Positions 1 through 10,177 are shown, numbered from the stretch's first letter. The stretch is DNA of 64,000 nucleotides from Deltaproteobacteria bacterium (GCA_020444075.1 JAHLLR010000010.1:39540-103539), one strand, 5' to 3'. Notes: generated by a model not told the origin, from the sequence alone. Translations and numbers: made by a program.

Positions 1-125
1 CATCAATACGCATCGTAACTATCAGTAATTTTGTAGAATTAAAAGATACAGAAGGTTGGCATGAGCCATGCTAAATGATCGGGTGACGGCACCATAACAT
101 TTTTTCTGTACGATTCATGGAAAGG

Positions 126-156
126 CGAGGCCCAATTGGGGGCCTCGTCCATTTTT
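126..156 (+). terminator. Rho-independent terminator
   Basis: The arms CGAGGCCC (126-133) and GGGCCTCG (140-147) form an 8-bp GC-rich stem, followed within five bases by a run of five T (152-156). It would end a plus-strand transcript entering from before the window. Bases 1-125 hold no coding frame I can support, so the gene it serves lies outside. Confidence 0.7.
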
Positions 157-257
157 GGGGATCGACGGGTTGAGGCAGGTTACTTCGAGGTTTATTCTCA
201 GTTTCGTGATACCACCGATACATTGAATGATCGGCAAGTGTCAACGCGTAGACAGGG

Positions 258-668
258 TCACATCGCCAACTGTTGAATCTGGGCTACCAGGTGTTCCTTG
301 GTGTGCCTGACGTCCTCCAGGGCTTTTTCCGGCCCCATCCGGTCAATCTTGAAGTTCATGTACTCTGTGACTATTCCGTGCGCCCGGTCACCCGGAATCA
401 GCCGACCGGCTTCGTTCAGGATCGTCATTATCTCAAACATGGCAGCGGATCTATCCATCATGAACCCTTTCTGCGGTATCCCATCCGTCCGCAAATACCG
501 GTTAGAAGGAAGATTGAGGTGGATGAGTCGAATAATGTCGCCATCATTATACAAGATGTTGATTTCTGTCAAGCAGCTTTTCCCACATATAGTGCATTCA
601 TCCATGTATAGAAAACGATTCGGCCCCAAATGATTATGTGGAAACCCGAAGGGATCCACTTTTTTCAT
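258..668 (-). CDS. Small hypothetical protein with a CxxCGKSC motif
   Basis: A 136-residue soluble protein that I do not recognise. Near residues 25-32 it carries CTICGKSC, which resembles half of a metal-binding knuckle; I see no second clear CxxC pair. There is no signal peptide or membrane segment. The C-terminal third is charged and probably helical. The ATG at 668 has only a weak ribosome binding site. It stands alone, more than 250 bases from the FAD oxidase, in the AT-richer stretch before the ssrA gene. Coding status rests on length and on sensible composition compared with the two opposite-strand frames over the same bases. Function unknown. Confidence 0.55.
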   Translation of the reverse strand: MKKVDPFGFPHNHLGPNRFLYMDECTICGKSCLTEINILYNDGDIIRLIHLNLPSNRYLRTDGIPQKGFMMDRSAAMFEIMTILNEAGRLIPGDRAHGIVTEYMNFKIDRMGPEKALEDVRHTKEHLVAQIQQLAM

Positions 669-924
669 GGTTTATGATTGAGACATTAAATTTGGCGGGG
701 GCGTGCTGCGGAAAACGAACGGATAGAATTGTAAGCTGTCTTTAACAGAACAGTGAAATAATTTACTTATCGCCCAAGCAAACAATGGCAGAAAATATTC
801 AGGATTATAAATAAAATCAGGCACGCCAGATTTAATTACCGGGTCAATTATTTCTCATTTTATTAGGAGTGAAAATGAAAAATGGCGGCTGAAATCACCG
901 GCTGGGCATCCTGACTTTGGCAGG
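669..924. other. Non-coding stretch with a five-codon micro-ORF
   Basis: No full gene is visible here. A good Shine-Dalgarno sequence (AGGAGTG, just before 872) is followed by ATG at 875-877 and a plus-strand frame reading M-K-N-G-G and stopping at 890-892. It may be a decayed gene start or a chance match. The stretch is AT-rich. Confidence 0.35.
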
Positions 925-2235
925 CTAACCCAGCACAGAGAAACTGCTGTCACCCACAATGTCACGATTTCGCGAAAAGAAACCCGTATTCAAATTGAAA
1001 CCTGTATGCTTCAGCCCTATGGTCACCGGTTCAAGGTCGTGATCATGTCCGTTTTCACAGGCTTCGATGATTCGGGCCATGATCTGTCCAATGACCGGTC
1101 CGTTTTTGTACTGGTTGCCGCTGGTGCCGATGGCAAGATAAAAACCATCCAGATCTGATTTGTCATAGATTGGAATCCAGTCATCCGACACGTCGTAGAG
1201 ATCGGCAAATCCTTTTGGACGGTTCGGTATGGGAAGGTCGGGGATACGGAGCGCCAGACGGTAAACCTGTGCCCGCCACTGGGCGTTGGTGACGGTGCGG
1301 TTGAAATGGTCCGGGTCATCAACCCAGTCGAGCTTATCACAGTCCGGGTCCTCACTGCCCACCAGAATGATGTTTCCGACTTCGGGTCTGTGATACCCTG
1401 CCAGATCCCCATCTCCTACGGTTATCCCCTCATCTTCATAGGAAAACCGCTCAGGAGAAGGAACAAAATGCACTTCGTGCCGGAGCGCCCTTGTTTTTAT
1501 CTTCATTTTTTTGTCGATGCCGGCGAGCCGGTTGATAACAAAGGAATGCGGCCCCGAGGCATTGACGACCACGGGAGCATCCAATGCCTGCCCGCTTTTT
1601 AATGTTATACCGTCAACCCGGTTAGCATGCTTCCGGATTTCCGCCACTTCGGAATCGAACATGAAGGTTGCGCCGTTAACTTCACTCGCCTGCTGGATAT
1701 TTTCAACCGAAAGCTGAGGATCGTTAATGTAGCCGTTGTTGGGAAAAAACAATACAACCGGACTGATCTTTTCCACAGGAGGATTGAAAAAACCGGGGTC
1801 ATCGGGCCGCTTGGGCGGGAAAAATGAATCATCTACAAAATGAGGCATGCGCTTGAGCAACTGGTCCGGAGTCCAAATTTCATAAGGGATCTTCAGTGCG
1901 TCATGGTGTTTGATATATTTGCTCCAGTCAAAATCCTTTTTGTTTAAGACGACAGCTCCTGTCTGAATAAATCTGGCAAGGTTTTTCGAATTTTTTTTAT
2001 TGAGATATGCCGCCCAATTTTTCCAGTAGAACGAACTCTCATAGGCCACCGCCGTTCCTTCCAGAGTGGAATAATGCGTTCTTATGATGGCGCAGGTCGA
2101 GCTGGTGGAGCCGAGTCCGGCAGCCGGCAGTTTGTCGACAACTAATGGCTTGTATCCTTTCTTGGAAAGTTCAAAGGCAATAGAAGCTCCGGTGATACCG
2201 GCACCGATAATAATCTGGTCATAGTGTTTCGTCAT
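925..2235 (-). CDS. FAD-dependent amino-acid oxidase/dehydrogenase (DAO family)
   Basis: A 436-residue flavoprotein of the D-amino-acid oxidase/sarcosine oxidase beta fold. The N-terminal Rossmann FAD motif GAGITG lies at about residues 11-16, followed by the STSST segment typical of DAO proteins near residues 43-47; a second FAD-contacting region (GTSGNQYKNGP) lies near the C-terminus. No signal peptide, so cytoplasmic. It is encoded 42 bases after the proline racemase/hydroxyproline epimerase gene on the same strand, so the two are probably cotranscribed. In known hydroxyproline pathways the epimerase turns trans-4-hydroxy-L-proline into cis-4-hydroxy-D-proline, which a DAO-family enzyme then oxidises. 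That role is inferred from the pairing; D-proline or sarcosine-like substrates remain possible. Confidence 0.85.
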   Translation of the reverse strand: MTKHYDQIIIGAGITGASIAFELSKKGYKPLVVDKLPAAGLGSTSSTCAIIRTHYSTLEGTAVAYESSFYWKNWAAYLNKKNSKNLARFIQTGAVVLNKKDFDWSKYIKHHDALKIPYEIWTPDQLLKRMPHFVDDSFFPPKRPDDPGFFNPPVEKISPVVLFFPNNGYINDPQLSVENIQQASEVNGATFMFDSEVAEIRKHANRVDGITLKSGQALDAPVVVNASGPHSFVINRLAGIDKKMKIKTRALRHEVHFVPSPERFSYEDEGITVGDGDLAGYHRPEVGNIILVGSEDPDCDKLDWVDDPDHFNRTVTNAQWRAQVYRLALRIPDLPIPNRPKGFADLYDVSDDWIPIYDKSDLDGFYLAIGTSGNQYKNGPVIGQIMARIIEACENGHDHDLEPVTIGLKHTGFNLNTGFFSRNRDIVGDSSFSVLG

Positions 2236-2277
2236 TTTATCCCCGTCATGTCAGATGGCTTCCACTGAAAAAGCGTG

Positions 2278-3294
2278 TCACCCCAGTTGAAACCCGAATT
2301 TCATGGGATCTTCCCGGTGTGATATTAATTGATTGATTCCTGTAATATAGGCTTGGGATGAAATCCTTGGGATGACTTTGACGAATCCGTCTTCTTCATA
2401 GGCCCGGACCACTCTTCCCTTGAAACGCGTCCCTGTGATGCTTTCATTGATAAAGACCTCGTCAATGGCTAATTCACCCCTGGCATAAAGGGCCGCCATC
2501 TTGGCGGATGTGCCTGTCCCGCACGGGGACCGGTCTACTTGACCCGCACCGAACACCACAACATTCTTACAGTGTGCGTCCGCATGATCGGGCTCATCAT
2601 ATAGCTCTACAACATCTACGGTTTTAAAGTAAGATTTCTCCTTAAAGTCAATCCGGATGGTTTCATTGACCGCATCACGGAGTTTCAGGCATTGTTTTGA
2701 TAATTGGGCCGATTGCTCAGCGACAAGGGTTAAACCCAGTGCTTTTGCCGGACAGAGTATAAAAAATCCGGCATTAAAAGCGATGTCCACCGTCACTTCA
2801 CCCATTCCGTCCATTTTTACCTGCAGATCTTTCTGGTACAGGAATGCGGGCACGTTTTCAATTTCCACATCAATAACCTGGTCATTCCTGACCGTCGCCC
2901 ATCCGGTCACCAGCCCATCCGGGGTATCCAGCAGCACTTTTGTCAATGGTTCCTTTCTTTTGACCATTCCCAATTCGACAGCGGCGGAAATGAGTCCAAT
3001 GGTGCCATGCCCGCACATATACGGGTATGCTCTCGGATAGTCTCCCGTGCTCAGGAAGATCACCCCCAGATCCGCATCCGGGTTCACGGGTTCGACAAGC
3101 GCGGCCCCGAACATATCATTATGCCCTCTGGGCTCCCGCAGGATCATGGTGCGGATATGATCATGATTTTTTTCAAAATAATCGCGTTTTTCAAGCATGG
3201 AATTACCCCGGATCCTCGGTAGGCCACCGACAATGATCCGGGTTGGTTCTCCTGCGGTATGGGTATCGATAACACTGATCACGCGATCAATCAT
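2278..3294 (-). CDS. Proline racemase / 4-hydroxyproline epimerase
   Basis: A 338-residue proline racemase family enzyme of normal length. Both catalytic cysteines are present: C94 in MCGHGTIG and C258 in DRSPCGTGT. The Cys/Cys pair indicates a racemase or epimerase rather than trans-3-hydroxyproline dehydratase, where the second position is Thr. The MCGHGTIG form is more typical of hydroxyproline epimerases than of true proline racemases. The ATG at 3294 is preceded by a strong GGAGGG site. It is the first gene of a two-gene unit with the FAD oxidase, supporting a role in degrading hydroxy-L-proline through its D-isomer. The exact substrate cannot be settled from sequence. Confidence 0.9.
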   Translation of the reverse strand: MIDRVISVIDTHTAGEPTRIIVGGLPRIRGNSMLEKRDYFEKNHDHIRTMILREPRGHNDMFGAALVEPVNPDADLGVIFLSTGDYPRAYPYMCGHGTIGLISAAVELGMVKRKEPLTKVLLDTPDGLVTGWATVRNDQVIDVEIENVPAFLYQKDLQVKMDGMGEVTVDIAFNAGFFILCPAKALGLTLVAEQSAQLSKQCLKLRDAVNETIRIDFKEKSYFKTVDVVELYDEPDHADAHCKNVVVFGAGQVDRSPCGTGTSAKMAALYARGELAIDEVFINESITGTRFKGRVVRAYEEDGFVKVIPRISSQAYITGINQLISHREDPMKFGFQLG

Positions 3295-3698
3295 AATCCC
3301 TCCGGGGCATATCCCACTGGGTCATCCAAGATCACTGATGAAAGACCTGATTCATCATTCGACATTGGACCGACCCATGGTAAAAAACAATGGAATCAGG
3401 GTTGATTAAAATGATTTTCAACACCCCATATCCTGTTTACAGCCAATTGAAAATGAATTGGAACTGACCGGCCGGTTACCTTTCCTTGGACTTTGTCTCA
3501 GGTAAATTGCCAGTTCTAACGGAGTTTCGCAACTTTTTTCTGGCGGATGGATGTTGTTGATCCTTAGGAACGTTGATCCTGAACATTAGCAGTAGGGGGT
3601 CTTGATGAGGTAGGCGGGGGGAAATAAACGGGTTATTCATCTGAGGTCGCACTTGATTGAAGTGTGGAACAGATGGAATTGACCGGAATCTGCTGGAT
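3295..3698. other. Intergenic stretch without a supported gene
   Basis: Only short frames without good ribosome binding sites are present. The promoter of the epimerase/oxidase unit should lie at the low-coordinate end. The part next to 3698 continues, out of frame, from the broken nucleotidyltransferase and may be its decayed 3' portion. Confidence 0.5.
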
Positions 3699-3878
3699 TT
3701 AGAAACGGAAAAGCCCGATGCGGGCATTTGCCTCGAATTCAACGATGAGATCGACATCGCTCATGTCTGTGGCCTCATTTCGGACCGATGAACCAAACAA
3801 GTATATCTTGCAGATGGAATAGCGATCCAGCAGATTTTTTTGGGCGTTTAGGATGGTTATAATCTTCTGGCGATTCAT
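3699..3878 (-). pseudogene. Truncated MNT-type nucleotidyltransferase (antitoxin family)
   Basis: A 59-codon frame starting at ATG 3878 shows the core of the minimal nucleotidyltransferase fold: FGSSVRNEAT followed by MSDVDLIVEF, giving the G-S-x-x-R and S-D-x-D-L metal-binding motifs at about residues 29-33 and 40-44. It runs on to the family-typical ARIGLFRF and then stops at 3699-3701, where intact relatives continue for about 40 more residues. Such proteins are usually paired with a HEPN toxin in MNT/HEPN toxin-antitoxin modules; no HEPN gene is next to it. I read it as a remnant. It lies 55 bases from the 3' end of ssrA. Confidence 0.7.
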
Positions 3879-3933
3879 TCAGAAATGCCTGGCGGCGAAG
3901 TTGCGTTAACCGTAAAGTTAACGAAATAAAGAA

Positions 3934-4286
3934 TGGTGGAGGCGGCGGGAGTCGAACCCGCGTCCGAAAACATTCCACACTGATATCTACATGCTTGTCC
4001 TGATCTCTAAGTTTCGCCTTTGGCAGTCTCCATCAGGCAGGGTACTTCAAAGGCTATCCTGCTAAAATTTCGCCGTTACTGTAACAGGCATTCAGATTCG
4101 GCTATCCCACTAGTCGACGTTCTATCCAGGTTCGCGGGAGAAACCCGGTAGAACGGTAGCATTAAGCTGCTACGGCGTAGTTATAATCGTCTGCGATTAT
4201 GTTTATTTCCCACCGGTTTTACGAGATGGTAGGAACTCGGCATGCAATCGGTGCTTCTTTATCCCCGTCGAAGCCGTTTCGCCCCC
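3934..4286 (-). ncRNA. ssrA: tmRNA (transfer-messenger RNA), tag ADDYNYAVAA
   Basis: The 5' end (from 4286) begins GGGGGCGAAACGGCTTCGAC and the 3' end closes with the T-arm GGTTCGACTCCCGCC and an encoded terminal CCA (3934-3936). The first seven and last seven acceptor-stem bases pair with a single G-U. The resume codon GCA is at 4194-4192 and the reading frame to the TAA at 4164-4162 encodes ADDYNYAVAA, ending in the expected AVAA degradation signal. Functionally it rescues stalled ribosomes together with SmpB and marks the nascent chain for proteolysis. It is a one-piece tmRNA of about 353 nt. A sigma-70-type promoter lies just upstream (4314-4342). Confidence 0.97.
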
Positions 4287-4313
4287 AATTTGTTAAAGAA
4301 CTGTCTTGACGGT

Positions 4314-4342
4314 ATATTAACGCTCGGACCTGGCGATGTCAA
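4314..4342 (-). promoter_or_regulatory. Sigma-70 promoter of ssrA
   Basis: On the minus strand a perfect -35 TTGACA (4342-4337) is followed, after 17 bases, by TAATAT (4319-4314). Predicted initiation near 4307 leaves about 20 bases of leader before the mature tmRNA 5' end at 4286, as expected for RNase P processing. Confidence 0.75.
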
Positions 4343-4363
4343 GCAGGTGCAGAAATATTAAAC

Positions 4364-4399
4364 GCCCCTGAAACCCTTTTCAATCAAGGGATCAGGGGC
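4364..4399 (-). terminator. Terminator of the liv operon
   Basis: Read on the minus strand, GCCCCTGA pairs with TCAGGGGC, and inside it CCCTT pairs with AAGGG, forming a long stem followed by a T-rich tail (GTTTAATATTT). It lies 24 bases beyond the livF stop codon and separates the operon from the ssrA promoter. Confidence 0.8.
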
Positions 4400-4422
4400 A
4401 TCGAGTGTTGGGTATTTTCAGG

Positions 4423-5145
4423 CTATTCCCCCAGATAGGCTTTCCTGATCTCCGGGTTGTCGAGCAGTTTTTTGGCGTCATCCTCCAGGGTGATGTTGCC
4501 GGTTTCCAGCACGTAGCCTCGGGAGGCAACCTGGAGGGCCAGGTTGGCATTCTGCTCCACCAGTAAAATGGTGGTGCCTTCCCTTTTGTTTACATCCTTG
4601 ATGATATCGAAAATCTGTTGGACGATCAGCGGTGCCAGTCCCAGCGACGGTTCGTCCAGCAAAAGGACCTTGGGCCGGCCCATGAGTGCCCTGGCGATGG
4701 CCAGCATTTGCTGTTCTCCGCCGGACAGGGTTCCGCCATGCTGCTTATGGCGGTCCTTGAGGATGGGAAACAGTTTGTAGACATACTGCCGGTCCGCTTC
4801 GATGTCGGCCTTGTCCTTGCGAAAGAAAGCGCCCAGAGTCAGGTTTTCGTCCACGGTCAGGCGGGGAAAGATCCGCCTTCCTTCCGGTACCTGGCACAGG
4901 CCGGCTTCGGGCAGGATTTCCGCCGCTTTGCCGTGAATGGGGTTACCGTTGTACCAGATTTCCCCCTTGTCGATGGGAATCACGCAGCAGGTGGTCATCA
5001 GTGTGGTGGATTTTCCGGCACCGTTGGCGCCGATGATAGCCACGATCTCTCCCGGGTACACCTTGAGGGAAATTCCCTTGAGGGCTTTGATGCTGCCGTA
5101 GCTGGAATAGACGTCTTTCAGTTCGAGAATCGGTTGATCAGCCAT
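4423..5145 (-). CDS. livF: Branched-chain amino-acid ABC transporter ATPase LivF
   Basis: A 240-residue ABC ATPase of the LivF type. Walker A GANGAGKST is at about residues 39-47, the signature LSGGEQQ near 140-146, Walker B VLLLDEPSLGLAP near 160-172, and the switch histidine region is replaced by the LivF-typical LLVEQNANLAL. It provides ATP hydrolysis at the cytoplasmic face together with LivG, using the LivH/LivM permeases and the LivJ-type binding protein. It is the last gene of the operon; its ATG directly abuts the livM stop codon, implying translational coupling. Transport of leucine/isoleucine/valine is the family default; other hydrophobic amino acids or aromatic acids are possible. 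Confidence 0.95.
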   Translation of the reverse strand: MADQPILELKDVYSSYGSIKALKGISLKVYPGEIVAIIGANGAGKSTTLMTTCCVIPIDKGEIWYNGNPIHGKAAEILPEAGLCQVPEGRRIFPRLTVDENLTLGAFFRKDKADIEADRQYVYKLFPILKDRHKQHGGTLSGGEQQMLAIARALMGRPKVLLLDEPSLGLAPLIVQQIFDIIKDVNKREGTTILLVEQNANLALQVASRGYVLETGNITLEDDAKKLLDNPEIRKAYLGE

Positions 5146-6355
<1,210 letters not shown>

Positions 6356-6372
<17 letters not shown>

Positions 6373-7267
6373 CGATATTCTCGCCCATGATTCCAGTCGG
6401 TTTGAAGTAGAGCACGGAGATCAGGATAATAAAGGCAAACACGTCCTTGTACTGGCCGGAGATATATCCTGCACCGAAAATTTCCACCATGCCGATGATC
6501 AGTCCGCCCAGCATGGCCCCGGTGATGTTGCCGATGCCGCCCAGCACGGCGGCGGCAAAGGCCTTGATCCCTGGCAGAAAGCCCATGTCGTAGCGCACCG
6601 AGCCGTAGTAGAGGCCCACCATGATGCCGGCGGCGGCGGCCAGCCCCGCGCCGATGGCAAAGGTCAGGGAGATGATCCGGTTGCTGCTGATGGACACCAG
6701 GCTGCTCATGACCTTGTCCTGGGCCGTGGCGCGCATGGCCATGCCGATCTTGGTCTTGAACACCAGGATGTTGAGCCCGAACAGCAGGAAGATGGTCATC
6801 CCCACGATCATCATCTGCAGATAGCCGATGGTGATATTTCCAAGATTGACTCCGCCCTGGAACAGTTCGCCGGGATAAGCCTTGTCATAGACGCCCTGGG
6901 TCAGCATCAACCCATTGGAAAGGAAGATGGACATGCCCAGCGCCGAGAGCAGGGCGGCCAGGCGCGACTGGCGGCGCAATGGCTTGTAGGCGATTTTCTC
7001 GACACCCACGGCCAGGAAGGCGCAATACCCCATGGTCAGGGCAAAGGATGCGGCCAGGCAGAGTATGGGGTGGGTGTCCATGTATCCCAGTCCGGTAAAA
7101 AAACTGAGCAGGATCACCCCGACATAGCCCCCGGTCGCAAAAAATTCACCGTGGGCGAAGTTGATCAGCTGGATTACACCGTACACCATGGTGTACCCCA
7201 GCGCGATCAGGGCGTACAGGCCACCCAGGGTGATGCCGTTTATCAACTGCTGAATAAAAAATTCCAT
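6356..7267 (-). CDS. livH: Branched-chain amino-acid ABC transporter permease LivH
   Basis: A 303-residue permease of usual LivH length with about eight hydrophobic helices. It opens with the family pattern QQLINGITLGGLYALIALG and carries LINFAHGEFF near residues 34-43, both characteristic of LivH. It is the partner permease of LivM. It follows the binding-protein gene by about 90 bases; that spacer contains an 11-bp perfect hairpin (7313-7343) that probably adjusts expression of the membrane genes relative to the binding protein. Confidence 0.94.
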
Positions 7268-7312
7268 AGAAATCGCTTTTCAGATTGGTGCTTTCAGTAA
7301 ATCCGATAACGT

Positions 7313-7343
7313 TGACCGCCCTGTCAACCTGGCAGGGCGGTCA
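7313..7343 (-). promoter_or_regulatory. Intercistronic hairpin between livJ and livH
   Basis: TGACCGCCCTG (7313-7323) and CAGGGCGGTCA (7333-7343) form a perfect 11-bp stem with a 9-base loop. There is no T-tract, so it is more likely an mRNA-stabilising or partial-attenuation element. Such hairpins are common after periplasmic binding-protein genes, which need more product than the permeases downstream. Confidence 0.7.
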
Positions 7344-7358
7344 CGTCACATTACCGAC

Positions 7359-8495
7359 TTATTTGAGCAGTCCCTTCTCAGGCGACCAGTAGGGCACGAA
7401 CTCGCCTTTAACAACCTTGAAGGCGATGTAGGACGATCCGGAGTCGCCGTTGGCCTTGAACTTGATCCGTTTGGCAACGCCGTCGAAATCCATCTTCATG
7501 ATCTCGGCCTTGATTTTGGCCGGATCGGTGGAGCCGGAGGTCTTGATGGCCTGGAGCAGGACGGTGGCTGCATCATAGGCGTAGGTGGCGTAAGCGGCGA
7601 TGGGGCCGTATTTGGGCACGTAGATTTTCTCGAAGGATTTGTACTCGGGGGTGGTGGTATCGGTGAACCCGTAGGTCAGGTAAACGCCTTCGGCCGCATC
7701 CTTGGCGACTTCCATGAACTTGGGCTGGAACATGGCGTCCTGGGTGACAATCTGGGACGTCATACCCAAACGTTTGGCCTGCAGCGCCATCAGTGCGCCG
7801 GGAGAGTATCCCTGCAGGGACATGTAGAAAATATCGGCATTGGCGGCTTTGGCTTTGGTCAGTACGGCGGCGAAATCCTTGTCGCCCTGGTTGACGTGAT
7901 CATGCTCGACGACCTCGATGCCCAACTCCTTGCAGGCTTTGCTGACGCCGTCGGCCAGTCCCTGGGAGTAGGTGGTCTTGTCATCGACGATGAAGACGGT
8001 CTTGGCCTTCAGGGAATCTTTGAGGAACTTGGCGGCGGCCGGCGCCTGATCATCGTCACGGCCGCACAGGCGGAACATGTAGGGCAGACCGCGGTCGGTG
8101 ACTTTTTCGTTGGTGGAGGCCGGGGTCAGCATGGGGATGTCTTCTTCGGCCAGGGTCTCGGAGGCCGGAATGGTGGAAGACGAGCAGTAGGCGCCGACGA
8201 CACCGACCACTTCCAGGTTGATCAGCTTGTTGGCGGCGGCCACGGCCTGTTTCGGATCACAGGCAGTGTCCTGGGCGAACAGCTCGATCTTGTCATAACC
8301 GGGGATTCCGCCGGCTTCTTCGAAGACCTGAATCGCGGTCAGCACGCCGTTTTTAATGTCGGTTCCATCTGAGGCATAGGGTCCCGTCAGCGGGCTCATG
8401 GAGCCGATCTTCAGGGTTTTTGCAGTCGCCGTTCCCATGATGAAGGGGACGACCATCAGGCCAAGTACCAGTGCGACGAACAGTTTTTTCCTCAT
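7359..8495 (-). CDS. livJ: Branched-chain amino-acid ABC transporter substrate-binding protein
   Basis: A 378-residue periplasmic binding protein of the LivJ/LivK (Peripla_BP_6) family. The first 25 or so residues form a signal peptide (MRKK, a hydrophobic core, then ATA). The mature part starts KTLKIGSMSPLTGPYASDG, the typical ligand-lobe opening of this family. Length is normal. An AGGAGGAG site precedes the ATG at 8495. It captures the substrate and docks on LivHM. It is second in the operon after livG, only 20 bases downstream of it. I call it livJ at family level; ligand specificity cannot be read from the sequence. Confidence 0.93.
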   Translation of the reverse strand: MRKKLFVALVLGLMVVPFIMGTATAKTLKIGSMSPLTGPYASDGTDIKNGVLTAIQVFEEAGGIPGYDKIELFAQDTACDPKQAVAAANKLINLEVVGVVGAYCSSSTIPASETLAEEDIPMLTPASTNEKVTDRGLPYMFRLCGRDDDQAPAAAKFLKDSLKAKTVFIVDDKTTYSQGLADGVSKACKELGIEVVEHDHVNQGDKDFAAVLTKAKAANADIFYMSLQGYSPGALMALQAKRLGMTSQIVTQDAMFQPKFMEVAKDAAEGVYLTYGFTDTTTPEYKSFEKIYVPKYGPIAAYATYAYDAATVLLQAIKTSGSTDPAKIKAEIMKMDFDGVAKRIKFKANGDSGSSYIAFKVVKGEFVPYWSPEKGLLK

Positions 8496-8514
8496 TTGAC
8501 GCTCCTCCTGTTGA

Positions 8515-9288
8515 TTAATGATTTTTACTTGCCGGCTGACCCAGGTATGCCTCGATCACCTGGGGACTGGACTGGATCTCTTCCGGCGTCCCTTCGGCAA
8601 TCTTCACCCCGTGGTCAACACATACAATACGATGACACACGCCCATGACCACTTTCATATCGTGCTCTACCAGCAGCACGTCGATCCCGAGTTCGCAAAT
8701 CCGGGCGATATCCTTCATCAGCGCCGAACTTTCCGACGGGTTCATGCCGGCGGCCGGTTCGTCCAGCAGAATCACCTTGGGCTGGGAAGCCAGCGCGCGG
8801 GCGATTTCGAGCCGCCGCTGCAGGCCGTAAGGCAGGTTCGAGGCCACCGTGTCCGCATACTTGTCCACGCCCATGAATTTGAGTGCTTCAAGTGCCTTGC
8901 TGCGGATCTGCCGTTCCTCCCTGCGCTGGGAAAGCGTGCGGAAAATAGCGCCCACCACCCCTTTTTTAGACCGGCAGTGCCGGGCCACCATGGCGTTTTC
9001 AACCGCCGTCATGGCTGAAAAGAGTCTTATGTTCTGAAAGGTCCGGGCCACCCCTTTTGAGAAAATCTCATGGGGGCGCTTGCCCAGAATGTTTTTTCCC
9101 TCGAAGCGCACTTTGCCGGAGCTGGCCTTGTAGACGCCGGTGAGCACATTGAAAACCGTGGTCTTGCCTGCGCCGTTGGGACCGATGAGGCCCACGATTT
9201 CTCCTGAGTTGATCGAAAAACTCAGTTGAGACAGGGCCACCAGCCCGCCGAATCTTACCGTGATGTTGTCCAATTCTAAATGTGCCAT
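8515..9288 (-). CDS. livG: Branched-chain amino-acid ABC transporter ATPase LivG
   Basis: A 257-residue ABC ATPase of the LivG type. Walker [10 protein letters not shown] lies near residues 35-43; LivG proteins carry the [10 protein letters not shown] segment that follows it. Walker B is [13 protein letters not shown] (about 165-177), with the LivG-specific AAGMNP, and the switch region is LLVEHDM with its histidine. The frame can be opened upstream at TTG 9297, but the ATG at 9288 fits family length and is preferred. It partners LivF. First transporter gene after the GntR regulator, 58 bases downstream of it, so the regulator and transporter probably form one transcript. Confidence 0.93.
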   Translation of the reverse strand: MAHLELDNITVRFGGLVALSQLSFSINSGEIVGLIGPNGAGKTTVFNVLTGVYKASSGKVRFEGKNILGKRPHEIFSKGVARTFQNIRLFSAMTAVENAMVARHCRSKKGVVGAIFRTLSQRREERQIRSKALEALKFMGVDKYADTVASNLPYGLQRRLEIARALASQPKVILLDEPAAGMNPSESSALMKDIARICELGIDVLLVEHDMKVVMGVCHRIVCVDHGVKIAEGTPEEIQSSPQVIEAYLGQPASKNH

Positions 9289-9346
9289 AACACCCAACCG
9301 TTAATTCTGTTGACGTATTGAGCCGCACCCACGGGCGGCTTCCGAA

Positions 9347-10081
9347 TCATGCCTTGCGCTGCCGCTCCCGCATTTCCATGTAGCCGTTGAATCGCCTCAC
9401 GTGGGTCCGGGCGATCTCGCCGGCCTTTTCTGCATCCCCGCTTTCCATGGCCGCCACCACATCCTCGAGATCCTGAAGGTTCTCATTCATTTCCGGCTCT
9501 TCCATCACCAGAAACTCGTCATAATACCGGCGAAGGTTTTCATGAATGGTCTTGAGAATCGATATGTAGATGGGGTTGCCCGTAATTTTGGCAAAATACA
9601 GGTGGATGTTTTTGTCGGCGGTGAGAAAATCGGAAACGGTTTCAGCACCCTGATCCACATATTTCCGGGCTTCATTCAACAGCGTCTTGAGAATACGCCG
9701 ATGGGACGCTTTCATTCTTGATGTGGCCAGGACCACCACATCGCCTTCCACCCGTTCACGGAATTCGGCGATGTGCCGCAGGGATACCTGATGGGAACGA
9801 ATCAACAGATCCAGGCTCTCGGTTACGAGATCCGAGGAGACCGTTTTGACGACGGCGCCACCGCCCATTCCCAGCTTGATCTCAATAAGCCCCTTTTGCT
9901 CCAGTACGCGCAGGGCCTCGCGAAGGGTGCTCCGGCTGGTCTGAAGCATTTCTTTGAGTTCGCGCTCGGCGGGAAGCCGATCCCCCACTTTCAGTTGGCC
10001 GTCAATGATGGCCTCCTGGATCTGCTCGACCACATCCTGGAAAATTCGGTTTTGTTTGGCAGCGCGAAACAAATGGGTCAT
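9347..10081 (-). CDS. GntR/FadR-family transcriptional regulator (FCD domain)
   Basis: A 244-residue regulator. The N-terminal winged helix (about residues 10-75) contains LPAERELKEMLQTSRSTLREALRVLEQKG, typical of GntR (quoted here only as the helix-turn-helix region; key residues are the R-E-L and the S-x-S-x-x-R-E-A-L-R). The C-terminal half is an FCD ligand-binding domain with the metal-binding His/Asp pattern of that family. It is the first gene before livGJHMF. A palindrome AATGGTC-T-GACCATT at 10178-10192 overlaps its promoter, close to the FadR-subfamily consensus TGGTxxxACCA, so autoregulation and control of the liv operon are likely. The effector is probably the transported amino acid or a product of it (inference). 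Confidence 0.9.
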   Translation of the reverse strand: MTHLFRAAKQNRIFQDVVEQIQEAIIDGQLKVGDRLPAERELKEMLQTSRSTLREALRVLEQKGLIEIKLGMGGGAVVKTVSSDLVTESLDLLIRSHQVSLRHIAEFRERVEGDVVVLATSRMKASHRRILKTLLNEARKYVDQGAETVSDFLTADKNIHLYFAKITGNPIYISILKTIHENLRRYYDEFLVMEEPEMNENLQDLEDVVAAMESGDAEKAGEIARTHVRRFNGYMEMRERQRKA

Positions 10082-10177
10082 CGATCAGCAGCTCGATCCT
10101 GGGTGAACATGAAAATCTAATGGCATAAAAGAGAGCCTGAAATAGCCACTCCGGGGGAGTGTTCGGTTCATTTTCGG

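Noticed and set aside
2278..3294. trans-3-hydroxyproline dehydratase as the identity of the racemase-family gene
   Set aside because: The second catalytic position is Cys (C258), not Thr as in the dehydratases.
3476..3978. Frames of 93 and 67 codons near the nucleotidyltransferase remnant
   Set aside because: They run in other frames over the remnant and the 3' end of ssrA and show no family resemblance.
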